From positions 1 through 34,067 of the forward strand of contig JAHDYG010000031.1 in assembly GCA_023383815.1 (NCBI GenBank): a DNA stretch of 34,067 bases. The letters are read 5' to 3'. Below, piece after piece: positions 25,884 to 34,000 of this stretch. Numbering within the stretch: the stretch's first letter is position 1; each line of letters begins with the position of its first letter. Origin of the DNA: Rhodocyclaceae bacterium (GTDB lineage Bacteria; Pseudomonadota; Gammaproteobacteria; Burkholderiales; Rhodocyclaceae). Position numbers and translations under genes: made by a program. The notes below the pieces were generated by a model. It did no database searches. It worked only from the letters and a program-made list of their open reading frames with translations, and was not told the origin of the DNA.

Positions 25884-27004
25884 TGCAGCTCGCGTTCTGT
25901 CTGTACAAGTATTTTCCGTTCGGCGGACTGCAGCGTGATTTCCTCCGCATCGCGCGCACCTGCCAGGCGCGCGGCCATGCCATCCGGGTCTACGTGCTGT
26001 CGTGGAACGGTGAGGTGCCGGCCGGCTTCGAGGTGGTGCAGGTGCCGGTACGCGCGCTGACCAACCCACGCCGCTATGCGAAGTTCAGCGCCTGGGTCGC
26101 GGCCGATCTGGCCCGCCGCCCGGCCGAGCGCGTGATCGGCTTCAACAAGATGCCGGGGCTCGACGTGTACTTCGCGGCCGACCCCTGCTTCGAGGACAAG
26201 GCCCGCAGCCTGCGCTCGCCGCTCTACCGCCTGTCCGGACGCTACCGCCATTTCTCGGCGTGGGAACGCGCCGTGTTCGGCCCGGCTTCCCGCACCCGCA
26301 TCCTGCTCATCGCCCCGGCGCAGCAGGAGGTCTTCGCACGTCACTATGGCACGCCGGCGCAGCGCTTTTGCCTGTTGCCACCCGGCATCGCCGCAGACCG
26401 GCGCGCACCGCCCGATGCCGCGCAGATTCGCGCCGCCTTCCGCGCCGAACACGGGCTTGGCGCAGAAGACCGGCTGCTGCTGCAGATCGGCTCGGGTTTC
26501 AAGACCAAGGGGCTCGACCGCAGCCTGCGCGCCTTCGCCGCGCTGCCCGCGCCGCTGCGCGAGCGCACCCGACTGATCGCGATCGGCCAGGACGACCCCA
26601 CCCCCTTCAAGCGCCTGGCGGCGCGCCTGGGGCTTGCCCGGCAGGTCGAGATCCTGGCCGGGCGCGACGACGTGCCGCGCTTTCTGCTCGGCGCCGATCT
26701 GCTGATCCATCCGGCCTACCAGGAAGCCGGCGGCATCGTCCTGCTCGAAGCGGTCGTCGCCGGCCTGCCGGTGCTCGCGACGGCCGCCTGCGGCTTCGCA
26801 CCCTACGTCGTCGAAGGCGACGCCGGCCGGATCCTGCCCGAACCATTCGAACAGGCGGCGCTCGACCGGCATCTGGCGGCTCTGCTCGAAGACGCCGCCG
26901 AACGCGCCCGGCTCGGCCGCAACGGACTCGCCTACGCCGAACGCGCCGACCTTTACAGCCTGCACGAGCGCGCCGCCGACGCGATTCTGGAGACCCCCCC
27001 ATGA
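25883..27004 (+). CDS. waaG: LPS core glycosyltransferase, WaaG-like (GT4)
   Basis: The 373-residue protein is the same length as E. coli WaaG, which adds the first outer-core glucose to heptose II. It begins LAFCLYKYFPFGGLQRDF, very close to the WaaG start, and has GSGFKTKGLDRSLRA for nucleotide-sugar contact. The retaining-GT4 E-x7-E motif is Glu281/Glu289 (EAGGIVLLE). The sugar added in this organism may differ from glucose. It shares TGATG with waaC and ATGA with waaP, so the three are translated as a chain. Confidence 0.92.
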   Translation: MQLAFCLYKYFPFGGLQRDFLRIARTCQARGHAIRVYVLSWNGEVPAGFEVVQVPVRALTNPRRYAKFSAWVAADLARRPAERVIGFNKMPGLDVYFAADPCFEDKARSLRSPLYRLSGRYRHFSAWERAVFGPASRTRILLIAPAQQEVFARHYGTPAQRFCLLPPGIAADRRAPPDAAQIRAAFRAEHGLGAEDRLLLQIGSGFKTKGLDRSLRAFAALPAPLRERTRLIAIGQDDPTPFKRLAARLGLARQVEILAGRDDVPRFLLGADLLIHPAYQEAGGIVLLEAVVAGLPVLATAACGFAPYVVEGDAGRILPEPFEQAALDRHLAALLEDAAERARLGRNGLAYAERADLYSLHERAADAILETPP

Positions 27005-27825
27005 GTGGCGAGCGGATCGTGCTCGAAGAGCCGTTTCGCACGCGCTGGCAGGGGTGCGACCCCTTTGCGGCCGTCGAGGCCCTGGAGGGGGAGGTCTTTC
27101 GCGAGGTCGAGGCGCGCCGTACGCTGCGCACCGAGTTCGAGGGCCGTCACTACTTCGTCAAGATCCACCGCGGCGTCGGCTGGCGCGAGATCTTCAAGAA
27201 CCTGCTGTCGCTGCGCCTGCCGGTGCTCGGCGCCGGGAACGAATGGCTCGCCTCGCGCCGCCTCGCCGAACTCGGGGTCGATGCGCTGCAGGCGGTGGCC
27301 TTCGGAACGCGCGGCGCAAACCCCGCCCGTCGTCATTCCTTCCTCATCACGCGCGAACTCGCGCCCACGGTCAGCCTGGAAGAATATTGCCAGCACTGGC
27401 GCGAACGCCCGCCGCCGGCACCGCTCAAGCACGCGCTGATCCGGCGCGTCGCCGACATGGCGCGGCGCATGCACGCGGGCGGGGTGAACCACCGCGACTT
27501 CTACCTCTGCCACTTCCTGCTGCATCTCGATCCGCCGCCGACGCCGGCCGCGCTCCGGCTGTCGCTGATCGACCTCCACCGCGCCCAGATCCGCGCCACG
27601 ACCCCGCGCCGCTGGCGCGACAAGGATCTCGCCGGGCTGTACTTTTCCGCCCTCGGGATCGGGCTGACGCGGCGCGACCGGCTGCGCTTCCTGAAGGCCT
27701 ACTTCGATGCGCCGCTCGCCGACGTCCTGCGCGACGAAGCGCCGCTCCTCGCCCGCCTGGAACGCGAATCCCAGCGCCTGCTGCGCCGCTACCGGCGCAA
27801 GTACGCACCCGGAGCCGGATCATGA
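27001..27825 (+). CDS. waaP: LPS core heptose(I) kinase, WaaP family
   Basis: A cytoplasmic eukaryotic-like kinase fold that phosphorylates heptose I of the inner core; in other species this is needed for outer-membrane integrity. The 274-residue protein has the ATP lysine Lys54 (YFVKIHRGVGW), the WaaP catalytic loop VNHRDFYLCHFLL with Asp166, and the metal-binding Asp191 (SLIDLHRAQ). RRWRDKDLAGLYFSA is typical of RfaP/WaaP. It overlaps both neighbours by 4 bases. Confidence 0.94.
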   Translation: MSGERIVLEEPFRTRWQGCDPFAAVEALEGEVFREVEARRTLRTEFEGRHYFVKIHRGVGWREIFKNLLSLRLPVLGAGNEWLASRRLAELGVDALQAVAFGTRGANPARRHSFLITRELAPTVSLEEYCQHWRERPPPAPLKHALIRRVADMARRMHAGGVNHRDFYLCHFLLHLDPPPTPAALRLSLIDLHRAQIRATTPRRWRDKDLAGLYFSALGIGLTRRDRLRFLKAYFDAPLADVLRDEAPLLARLERESQRLLRRYRRKYAPGAGS

Positions 27826-28571
27826 GCACCTGGAGCTGCGACACCGAAGCCCTCGGGGCAGAGGCGCGCAAACACTTCGCGAGCCTCGACGCGGTGTTCG
27901 CGCTGCAGGGCGAGCGCATCGCCCGCGACCCCTTGAGCGAAGTGCTGCGCATCGAGGCCGACGGCCGCGCGTACTACGTCAAGCGCTATACCGGCGCGGG
28001 CAAGAATCCCTTGCGGCGCTGGTTCGGCCGTCCGCGGGTGCGGGCCGAATGGGAGAACCTGCAGGCCTTTCGCGGCTGGGGCATCCCCACCGCGGAAGTC
28101 GTGGCCCATGGCCTGGAACGCGACGGCGCCACGTTTTCACGCGGTGCCCTCGTCACGGCGGGCATCCCCGGCACTGCCGATCTCGCCCGCCTGGCGCAGC
28201 GCGACGATTCCCGACTGGCCGATCCGGCCTGGATTGCCCGCGTCAGCCATCAGGTCGCCCGCATCACCCGCATCCTGCATGGCCACCGGTTCGCCCACAA
28301 CGACCTGAAATGGCGCAACCTGCTCGTCGATGAAGGGCCGAACCCGACCGTGTACCTCATCGACTGCCCGAGCGGCGCCTTCTGGCGCGGCCCGCTGCTC
28401 GAATACCGGATCGTCAAGGATCTCGCCTGCCTCGACAAGGTCGCCCGCCACCGCTTGTCGCGCACCCGGCGCCTGCGTTTCTATCTCGACTACACCGGCC
28501 ATCCCCGTCTGCTGCCCGCCGACAAGGCGCGCATCGCGCGCATCGTGCACTTTTTCGAGGGACGCGAGTGA
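27822..28571 (+). CDS. Lipopolysaccharide kinase-like protein, InaA/WaaY-type
   Basis: A second small kinase of 249 residues. It has Lys54 in AYYVKRYTG, a catalytic loop FAHNDLKWRNLLV (Asp161), and Asp181 in LIDCPSG, where the usual DFG/DLH is replaced by DCP. It is related to the InaA/KdkA LPS-kinase group and could phosphorylate another heptose or a Kdo; the acceptor cannot be predicted. It is chained by 4-base overlaps to waaP upstream and to the next kinase gene downstream. Confidence 0.85.
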   Translation: MSTWSCDTEALGAEARKHFASLDAVFALQGERIARDPLSEVLRIEADGRAYYVKRYTGAGKNPLRRWFGRPRVRAEWENLQAFRGWGIPTAEVVAHGLERDGATFSRGALVTAGIPGTADLARLAQRDDSRLADPAWIARVSHQVARITRILHGHRFAHNDLKWRNLLVDEGPNPTVYLIDCPSGAFWRGPLLEYRIVKDLACLDKVARHRLSRTRRLRFYLDYTGHPRLLPADKARIARIVHFFEGRE

Positions 28572-30034
28572 GTGCGATCGATGAACTGCCGCTGCTCGAT
28601 GCTGCTTCCCTGAAGCAGCACGGGCGACGCCCGCCCGTGCCGTTCGCCGTGGCGCTCGGCGACGGGCGCCGTCTCGTGGCCCGCCGCCTGCTGCGCGTGC
28701 TGCCCGGCAAGCGCATCGTCGCCGAAGCCGAACTCGAGGGCGAGACGGTGCTGGCGAAGCTCTTCATCGGTCGTGGTGCGACCCGCCGCTGGCAGCGCGA
28801 GCGCGACGGACTCGCCGCACTGCGGGACGCCGCCATCCCGACCCCGGACCTCATCGCAACGGCACGGATCGACCACGGCGGCCATGCGCTGCTGACCCGC
28901 TTTCTCGATCCCGCCCGCACGCTTGCGCAGGCGCTTGCGGACCCGGCCACGGGTTCCGGCACAAACGCCGCACGCGCCCTGCTCGAATCGGCCTTCACCA
29001 CGCTCGGACGCCTGCACCAGGCCGGGCTCGTGCATGACGACCTGCATCTGGGCAACTTCCTCTACCACGCGGGCGCCGTCCATGTGCTCGACGGCGATGC
29101 GGTGCGCGCGCCAGGCCCGGGTCGCACACTGGAGCCGGCAACGGCCGGGCGCAACCTGGCGCTCCTTCTCGCCCAGCTCCCTGCCGAGTGGGAGGCACGG
29201 GAAGACGAACTGCTCGCGGCCTACCGCGCCGGCGGCGCCCCGGTGCCCGACCGGTCCCGCTTGCGGGCCGAGGTCACGCGCCTGCGGCACTGGCGCGTCG
29301 ACACCTTTCTCGCGAAGACCGTGCGCGACTGTACGCTGTTCTCGGTCCGCCGCAGTGCCCGCCGTTTCGTCGCGCTGGTGCGCGACGAAGCCGAACGCCT
29401 GGCGCCAATCCTCGCAGCCCCCGACCGGGCCATCGAGTCCGCACGCCTCCTCAAGGCCGGCCGAACCGCAACCGTTGCGCTCCTCGAGCCGCCCGAAGAC
29501 GGCGAACGCACGGCCCCCCTCGTCATCAAGCGCTACAACCGCAAGAACCTCGTCCACGCGCTGTCGCGCCTGTGGCGCCCGAGCCGCGCCTGGCATTCGT
29601 GGCGCGAGGGGCATCGCCTCGCCTTCCTCGGCATCGCCACCCCGGCCCCGCTGGCACTCATCGAAGGACGCTTCGGACCGCTGCGCGGACGCGCCTGGCT
29701 CGTCACCGAGCACTGCCCCGGGCCCGACCTGCTGCAGCACCTCGACCCCGACCGCCCCCCGCCCGAGGCCGAGGCGCGTGCGCTCACAACGCTCTTCGCA
29801 GCGCTCGTGCGCGAGCGCATCAGCCACGGCGACCTCAAGGCCAGCAACCTGCTGTGGCACGCGCAGCGCCTCTTCGTCATCGACCTCGATGCCATGACGC
29901 AGCACCGCTCGCCCGAACGCTTCGCCCGCCACTGGCGCCGCGACCGCGCCCGCCTGCTGCGCAACTGGCCCGCCGGCAGTGCCCTGCATGCCTGGCTCGA
30001 TGCCCATCTGCCGGACGCCCCCCCTCCCACCTGA
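28568..30034 (+). CDS. Tandem two-domain LPS-kinase-like protein
   Basis: A 488-residue protein holding two kinase-like domains in one chain. Domain 1 (about 25-230) has Lys64 (VLAKLF), catalytic loop VHDDLHLGNFL (Asp158) and Asp175 (VLDGDAV). Domain 2 (about 290-475) has Lys321 (VIKRYNRK), SHGDLKASNLLW (Asp422) and Asp439 (VIDLDAM). Both keep all three catalytic positions, so both may be active. It starts with GTG, overlapping the previous stop by 4 bases (GTGA). As the last gene of the waaF-waaC-waaG-waaP run it probably decorates the core with phosphate; its acceptors are unknown. Confidence 0.85.
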   Translation: MSAIDELPLLDAASLKQHGRRPPVPFAVALGDGRRLVARRLLRVLPGKRIVAEAELEGETVLAKLFIGRGATRRWQRERDGLAALRDAAIPTPDLIATARIDHGGHALLTRFLDPARTLAQALADPATGSGTNAARALLESAFTTLGRLHQAGLVHDDLHLGNFLYHAGAVHVLDGDAVRAPGPGRTLEPATAGRNLALLLAQLPAEWEAREDELLAAYRAGGAPVPDRSRLRAEVTRLRHWRVDTFLAKTVRDCTLFSVRRSARRFVALVRDEAERLAPILAAPDRAIESARLLKAGRTATVALLEPPEDGERTAPLVIKRYNRKNLVHALSRLWRPSRAWHSWREGHRLAFLGIATPAPLALIEGRFGPLRGRAWLVTEHCPGPDLLQHLDPDRPPPEAEARALTTLFAALVRERISHGDLKASNLLWHAQRLFVIDLDAMTQHRSPERFARHWRRDRARLLRNWPAGSALHAWLDAHLPDAPPPT

Positions 30035-30038
30035 ACCC

Positions 30039-30054
30039 GGCCCGGAAACGGGCC
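30039..30054 (+). terminator. Short GC hairpin after the LPS operon
   Basis: GGCCCG and CGGGCC around a GAAA tetraloop form a stable 6-bp hairpin starting 5 bases after the last LPS gene, followed by TCTCAT rather than a T-run. Its position fits an operon end, but it is a weak intrinsic terminator. Confidence 0.4.
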
Positions 30055-30059
30055 TCTCA

Positions 30060-30068
30060 TGCTATAAA
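30060..30068 (+). promoter_or_regulatory. Extended -10 promoter for the antiporter gene
   Basis: TGCTATAAA is an extended -10 (TGn plus TATAAA) 27 bases before the antiporter ATG. There is no -35 match, as is common for extended -10 promoters. It follows the LPS-operon hairpin directly, supporting a new transcription unit. Confidence 0.5.
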
Positions 30069-30095
30069 CACGGCCTCCACGCACGCCACCTGCCC

Positions 30096-31184
30096 ATGCT
30101 CACCCACGCCCTCTTCTTCGTTCTCGGCCTCGCCGTGCTCGTCCTCGGCGCCGAACTCCTGGTGCGCGGCGCCTCGCGCCTCGCCTTGTCCTTCGGGGTG
30201 TCGCCGCTGGTGGTCGGCCTCACGGTCGTCGCGTTCGGTACCAGCGCGCCCGAGATGGCGGTGTCGGTCGGCGCCTCGCTTGCCGGCTCGCCCGATCTTG
30301 CGATCGGCAACGTGGTCGGCAGCAACATCGCCAACGTCCTGCTCATCCTCGGCCTGGCCGCGCTCATCGCACCGCTGCTCGTCAATGAACAGATCATCCG
30401 CCAGGAGATCCCGATCATGATCGGCGCCTCGGTGCTGATCGTCGTGCTCGCGCTCGATGGCAGCATCGGTCGCGGCGAGTCGGGCCTGCTGTTCGCGCTC
30501 GTGATCGCGTACAGCGTGTTCTTGGTGCGCCAGTCACGAATGGCCTCGCGGGCCGCGGTCGATGAGTTCGCGGCCGAGATGCCATCCGATTCGAAGTGGG
30601 ACCGCCACTGGTCGGTGCAAGCCCTGCTGGTGGTGGTCGGGCTCGTCGCGCTCGTGCTCGGGGCCGACTGGCTGGTCGACTCGGCCGTTGCGTTCGCGCG
30701 CCTCTTCGGCGTCAGCGATCTGGTGATCGGCCTCACCGTGGTCGCGATCGGCACCTCGATGCCGGAGATCGCCACCTCGCTCATCGCCGCCCTGCGCGGC
30801 GAGCGTGACATCGCGGTCGGCAACGTGATCGGCAGCAACGTGTTCAATCTCCTCGCCGTCCTGGGTGTGACCGGCCTGGTCTCGAGCGGGGGCATTCCGG
30901 TGTCCGAAGCGGCGCGCAATTTCGACCTTTGGGTGATGCTCGCGGTCGCCTTCGCCTGCCTGCCGATCATGATCACAGGGCGCGAGATCGCGCGCTGGGA
31001 AGGCGGTGTCTTTCTCGCCTACTACGCCGCCTATCTCGCCTGGCTCGTGCTCGCGGCGCAGGAGCACGCGGCGCTCGAACAGTTCTCCAGCGTCATGCTC
31101 GGCTACGTGATGCCGATCACCGTGATCACGCTGATCGTCAGCATCGTTCGCCACAACGGCTCCGGCGGCACAAACACCGGATAG
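30096..31184 (+). CDS. Calcium/sodium antiporter, YrbG family
   Basis: An inner-membrane CaCA-superfamily exchanger that expels Ca2+ in return for Na+ (possibly with K+). The 362-residue protein has about ten membrane helices and two inverted alpha-repeats with matching ion-binding motifs. These are VVAFGTSAPEMAVSV with GNVVGSNIANVLLILGL in the first half, and VVAIGTSMPEIATSL with GNVIGSNVFNLLAVLGV in the second. A polar cytosolic loop separates the halves (near residues 165-190). The start MLTHALFF is just after the extended -10 box; an upstream in-frame ATG at 29979 lies inside the kinase gene and is rejected. It converges with the isomerase gene, 11 bases apart. Confidence 0.92.
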   Translation: MLTHALFFVLGLAVLVLGAELLVRGASRLALSFGVSPLVVGLTVVAFGTSAPEMAVSVGASLAGSPDLAIGNVVGSNIANVLLILGLAALIAPLLVNEQIIRQEIPIMIGASVLIVVLALDGSIGRGESGLLFALVIAYSVFLVRQSRMASRAAVDEFAAEMPSDSKWDRHWSVQALLVVVGLVALVLGADWLVDSAVAFARLFGVSDLVIGLTVVAIGTSMPEIATSLIAALRGERDIAVGNVIGSNVFNLLAVLGVTGLVSSGGIPVSEAARNFDLWVMLAVAFACLPIMITGREIARWEGGVFLAYYAAYLAWLVLAAQEHAALEQFSSVMLGYVMPITVITLIVSIVRHNGSGGTNTG

Positions 31185-31195
31185 CCGCCGGGCGT

Positions 31196-31807
31196 TCAGC
31201 CGGCCGGGGAGCGCCGCGCCCATTCGAGCGCGTCTTCGAGCCGGTCGTTGCCCCAGAAGAGCTCGTCGCCAACGCGAAAGCTCGGCGCCCCGAAGAGCCC
31301 CAGCTCGGCGGCACGCTCCGTCTGGGCGCGCAGCGCGAGCTTGTTTTCGGGCGTCACCGCACGCGCGAGCAGATCCTCGGCCGGCAGGCCGAGCGTCGAA
31401 AGGATCTCGCCGATCACCACGGCCTCGCCGATCTCGCGGTCTTCGGCGAAGTTGGCATTCAGCACGGCACGCGAGAACGGCGCAACCCAACCCTCCTCCA
31501 CCCCGAGCAGCGCGACCCGCGCCGCCAGCACGCCGCTGCGCGGAAAGCGCCCCGGCATGCGGAAGGGCAGGCCGTATTTCTGCGCCAGCCGCGCCAGATC
31601 GCGCCACATGTAGCGGCCCTTGGGGGGGTAGATGTTGAACGGCGAGTCGTTCCAGCCCAGCGCGAGGAAGACCGGCCCGAGCAGGAAGGGGCGCCACGCC
31701 ACCTCGACCCCTGCACCGGCCGCCAGCGCCTCGATCCGCATCACCGACAGCCACGAATACGAACTCGCGAACTCGTACCAGAACTCGATCGTCGGCCGCT
31801 CCGCCAT
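31196..31807 (-). CDS. DsbA-fold isomerase, 2-hydroxychromene-2-carboxylate isomerase family
   Basis: A 203-residue cytosolic protein of the kappa-class GST/DsbA fold. It has IEFWYEFASSYSWLS with no CxxC, then VAWRPFLLGPVF, PPKGRYMWRDLARLA and, near the end, GLFGAPSFRVGDELFWGNDRL, all typical of the NahD-type isomerase family. In degraders these act on naphthalene-type intermediates with glutathione, but many homologues have no known substrate. ATG 31807 has GGAGG 6 bases upstream; another ATG two codons earlier abuts that GGAGG and is less likely. No aromatic degradation genes are nearby. Confidence 0.85.
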   Translation of the reverse strand: MAERPTIEFWYEFASSYSWLSVMRIEALAAGAGVEVAWRPFLLGPVFLALGWNDSPFNIYPPKGRYMWRDLARLAQKYGLPFRMPGRFPRSGVLAARVALLGVEEGWVAPFSRAVLNANFAEDREIGEAVVIGEILSTLGLPAEDLLARAVTPENKLALRAQTERAAELGLFGAPSFRVGDELFWGNDRLEDALEWARRSPAG

Positions 31808-31956
31808 GGTCATCCTCCGTTCTGCGCGGCGCCCGCTGGGGCAGGCGCAAGTGGTTCGCACCGGTGTGCGAGAGTGGCCCTTTTCGCCGATCTGCGCAAG
31901 CCGGAAGCCGCTGTCGCCCGGCAGCCCCGTCGAACGCCGGACGTGCATTCTGTTAG

Positions 31957-31986
31957 CCTTGGGCATCCAGTTTCCATTGCCCAAGG
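31957..31986 (+). promoter_or_regulatory. Hairpin covering the mscS ribosome binding site
   Basis: A perfect 9-bp inverted repeat (CCTTGGGCA 31957-31965, TGCCCAAGG 31978-31986, 12-base loop) takes in AAGG of the AAGGAG ribosome binding site (31983-31988), which lies 5 bases before the ATG. As RNA this would hide the site when folded. The repeat is directly visible; regulation by it is inferred. Confidence 0.55.
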
Positions 31987-31993
31987 AGAACCG

Positions 31994-32827
31994 ATGAACC
32001 CGATCACCGCCCTCACCCAGCCCGGACTGGTCGATCTCTACCTCATCCCGTGGACCATCAAGCTCGTGACCGCAGCCCTGATCTGGTTCGTCGGAAAATG
32101 GGTCGCCGCCCGCCTTGCCGACCTCGTGCGCAAGCTGATGACCCGCGCTGCGATCGACGTGATGCTGGTGCAGTTCCTCGGCAACCTCCTGCACGCGGTG
32201 CTGATCGTCGTCGTCATCATCGCCGCGCTCGACCACCTCGGCGTGCCGACCACCTCGATGCTCGCCGTGTTCGGCGCCGCCGGCCTTGCAGTCGGACTCG
32301 CGCTGCGCGACTCGCTGTCGAACTTCGCCGCGGGCATCATGCTGATCCTGTTCCGCCCGTTCCGGGTCGGCGATTTCATCGAAGCCGGCGGCGTCAGCGG
32401 CGTGCCCGAGGAGATCCGGATCTTCTCGACCGTCATGCGCACGCCCGACAACCGCATCATCATCGTGCCCAACGGCCAGATCGCCAACGGCACCATCATC
32501 AACTTCAACGCCAAGCCCACCCGCCGCGTCGACCTCGTGTTCGCCATCAGCTACAAGGACGACATCGGCACGGCCAAGGCGATCATCGAACGCGTGCTCA
32601 GCGCCGATGAACGCATCCTCACCGATCCGGCCCCACTCGTCGCGGTCGCCGACCTGGCCGAGAGCAGTGTCAATCTCAACGTGCGCCCCTGGGTCAGGAC
32701 CGAAGACTTCTGGCTCGTACGCGCCGACGTGCTCGAACGCGTCAAGACCGCACTCGAAGCCGAAGGCATCACGATCCCGTTCCCGCAGCGCGATCTGCAT
32801 GTACACGAACTGAAGCGCGTCGCCTGA
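31994..32827 (+). CDS. mscS: Small-conductance mechanosensitive channel, MscS family
   Basis: An inner-membrane heptameric channel that opens on membrane tension to release solutes in hypo-osmotic shock. The 277-residue length is near E. coli MscS (286). It has three membrane segments (about 18-37, 60-82, 90-110). The pore helix region has the Gly/Ala pattern FGAAGLAVGLALRDSLSNFAAG, followed by FRPFRVGDFIE and VPNGQIANGTIINF of the beta domain. The C-terminal cytosolic vestibule is complete. The start is fixed by AAGGAG 5 bases upstream, within the hairpin described separately. Confidence 0.93.
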   Translation: MNPITALTQPGLVDLYLIPWTIKLVTAALIWFVGKWVAARLADLVRKLMTRAAIDVMLVQFLGNLLHAVLIVVVIIAALDHLGVPTTSMLAVFGAAGLAVGLALRDSLSNFAAGIMLILFRPFRVGDFIEAGGVSGVPEEIRIFSTVMRTPDNRIIIVPNGQIANGTIINFNAKPTRRVDLVFAISYKDDIGTAKAIIERVLSADERILTDPAPLVAVADLAESSVNLNVRPWVRTEDFWLVRADVLERVKTALEAEGITIPFPQRDLHVHELKRVA

Positions 32828-32862
32828 TCGGCAACCCGCCTCTCGAAGCGACCGTCCGGCAT

Positions 32863-33600
32863 TCACCCCGCCTTCACGCAGGCGAATACCGTGTACTCAT
32901 CGCCCCCCACGCTGTAGGGCTCCTCATGCACCTGGAACCCCGTATCGAGCAGGACCTGCCTCCAGGTATCCTGCGAGAAGATCCCCATCGTCCAGTGCTC
33001 GGTCTCGATCCGCAGGCGTCCGTGGTCTCGAATCAGGTACAGGATCGTCGTTTCGTACTGTTCGTCCGTATCGTCAGGGTCATACACATTCTCGACGAAA
33101 ACCACATCCAGTCCGTCCCGCGTGGCCGAGGTGGTTGTGGTCCTGTTCTGCCGGAAACTCTCGATGGTCACATCCGGTACAGCGATCAGGACGCCGCCTT
33201 CCTCCAGGTGATCATGCGCAGTTCGAAACGCGGCAACGAAGTCGGCCCGGCAATTCATGTGTGAGATCGCGTCGTCCATGAGCACGGCGTCAAAGGTCCG
33301 GCCGAGCCTGCAGGTCCGCATGTCGCCCTGGACAAAGGTGCACTCCGGATTCAGTGCTTGCGCTTGCGCGAGCATGGTGGAACTCAAGTCCAAGCCCGTG
33401 ACGTTGAACTCGCGCTTCAGGTTCAGGACGTTCTTTCCGCCCCCGCACCCGATGTCCAGCAGGGTGGTCGTCCGGCGCCTGGCGTACCGACGAATCAGCC
33501 CACTAACGTACTGGCAGTAGTGCGCATACTCCGTGGCCGCATCGCCCCACAACGGCCACAGCCACGCCAGGTCAGTGTAAAGACGGCAGGTGTCTTTCAT
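32863..33600 (-). CDS. Class I SAM-dependent methyltransferase, possible cassette or acquired gene
   Basis: A 245-residue protein with the methyltransferase motif I LLDIGCGGGKN (47-57), the acidic residue of motif II in VTGLDLSST, then VQGDMRTC and DAVLMDDAISHM. The substrate is unknown. The base composition is lower in G+C than its neighbours (32 of 60 at 33061-33120, against 41 of 60 at 32281-32340 in mscS), suggesting acquisition. It reads toward mscS, 35 bases apart, in the same direction as the small gene and the attC-like site to its right. I could not find an attC-like site between it and the small gene, so its status as a cassette gene is open. Confidence 0.8.
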   Translation of the reverse strand: MKDTCRLYTDLAWLWPLWGDAATEYAHYCQYVSGLIRRYARRRTTTLLDIGCGGGKNVLNLKREFNVTGLDLSSTMLAQAQALNPECTFVQGDMRTCRLGRTFDAVLMDDAISHMNCRADFVAAFRTAHDHLEEGGVLIAVPDVTIESFRQNRTTTTSATRDGLDVVFVENVYDPDDTDEQYETTILYLIRDHGRLRIETEHWTMGIFSQDTWRQVLLDTGFQVHEEPYSVGGDEYTVFACVKAG

Positions 33601-33708
33601 CCTTCTTCACCTGCCAAACGTTCTAGCCAGGCCGCGCGCGGTGGCACGGCGCCTGCCCTGGGAACCGGGGCGCAGTCTGCCATACGAACTGGATTGCGCA
33701 ACGCGCTC

Positions 33709-33990
33709 TCAGCACGCACCATGCACCCGGCAAAAAATGATGCCGATAGCGAACACCAGGACGGCGGCAAGCACTGCAAGCGGGCGCCATACGTGACGCG
33801 GCGCAATGCCAAACCAATCCAGCAGTTGATGCCGGCGCTCGTAGGGCATGGTGGGTGGAAACCTGACTCCCATGTCTTCCAGCCCTCGCAACCGTTCATC
33901 CGGGTTGCGACGGATGATCGAAGCAGCGCGAAGCAGTATGGCGATGAAAGCCACACCCAGAATCAGAAACGCGATATCAGTCCAGGCCAC
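33709..33990 (-). CDS. Small hypothetical membrane protein, probable integron cassette gene
   Basis: I do not recognise this 93-residue protein. It has two likely membrane helices (about 4-22 and 70-87) joined by a charged stretch RRNPDERLRGLEDMGVRFPP. It starts with GTG only 10 bases after the GTTGAGT core site of an attC-like element, the spacing expected of a gene in an integron cassette, and it lacks a promoter of its own. Its G+C content is lower than the LPS and channel genes. No ribosome binding site better than AGAAG is seen. Confidence that it is a real gene comes from its hydrophobic pattern and its position. Confidence 0.6.
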   Translation of the reverse strand: MAWTDIAFLILGVAFIAILLRAASIIRRNPDERLRGLEDMGVRFPPTMPYERRHQLLDWFGIAPRHVWRPLAVLAAVLVFAIGIIFCRVHGAC

Positions 33991-34000
33991 GGCTTCTGAG

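Noticed and set aside
31808-32866. Minus-strand extension of the isomerase gene across mscS
   Set aside because: The extension is antisense to MscS, and a good GGAGG site marks the short start at 31807.
33601-33708. A second attC site between the methyltransferase and the small membrane gene
   Set aside because: AACGTTTGGC near 33618-33609 looks core-like, but GTTTGGC breaks GTTRRRY, and no matching R'' or paired L boxes are present.
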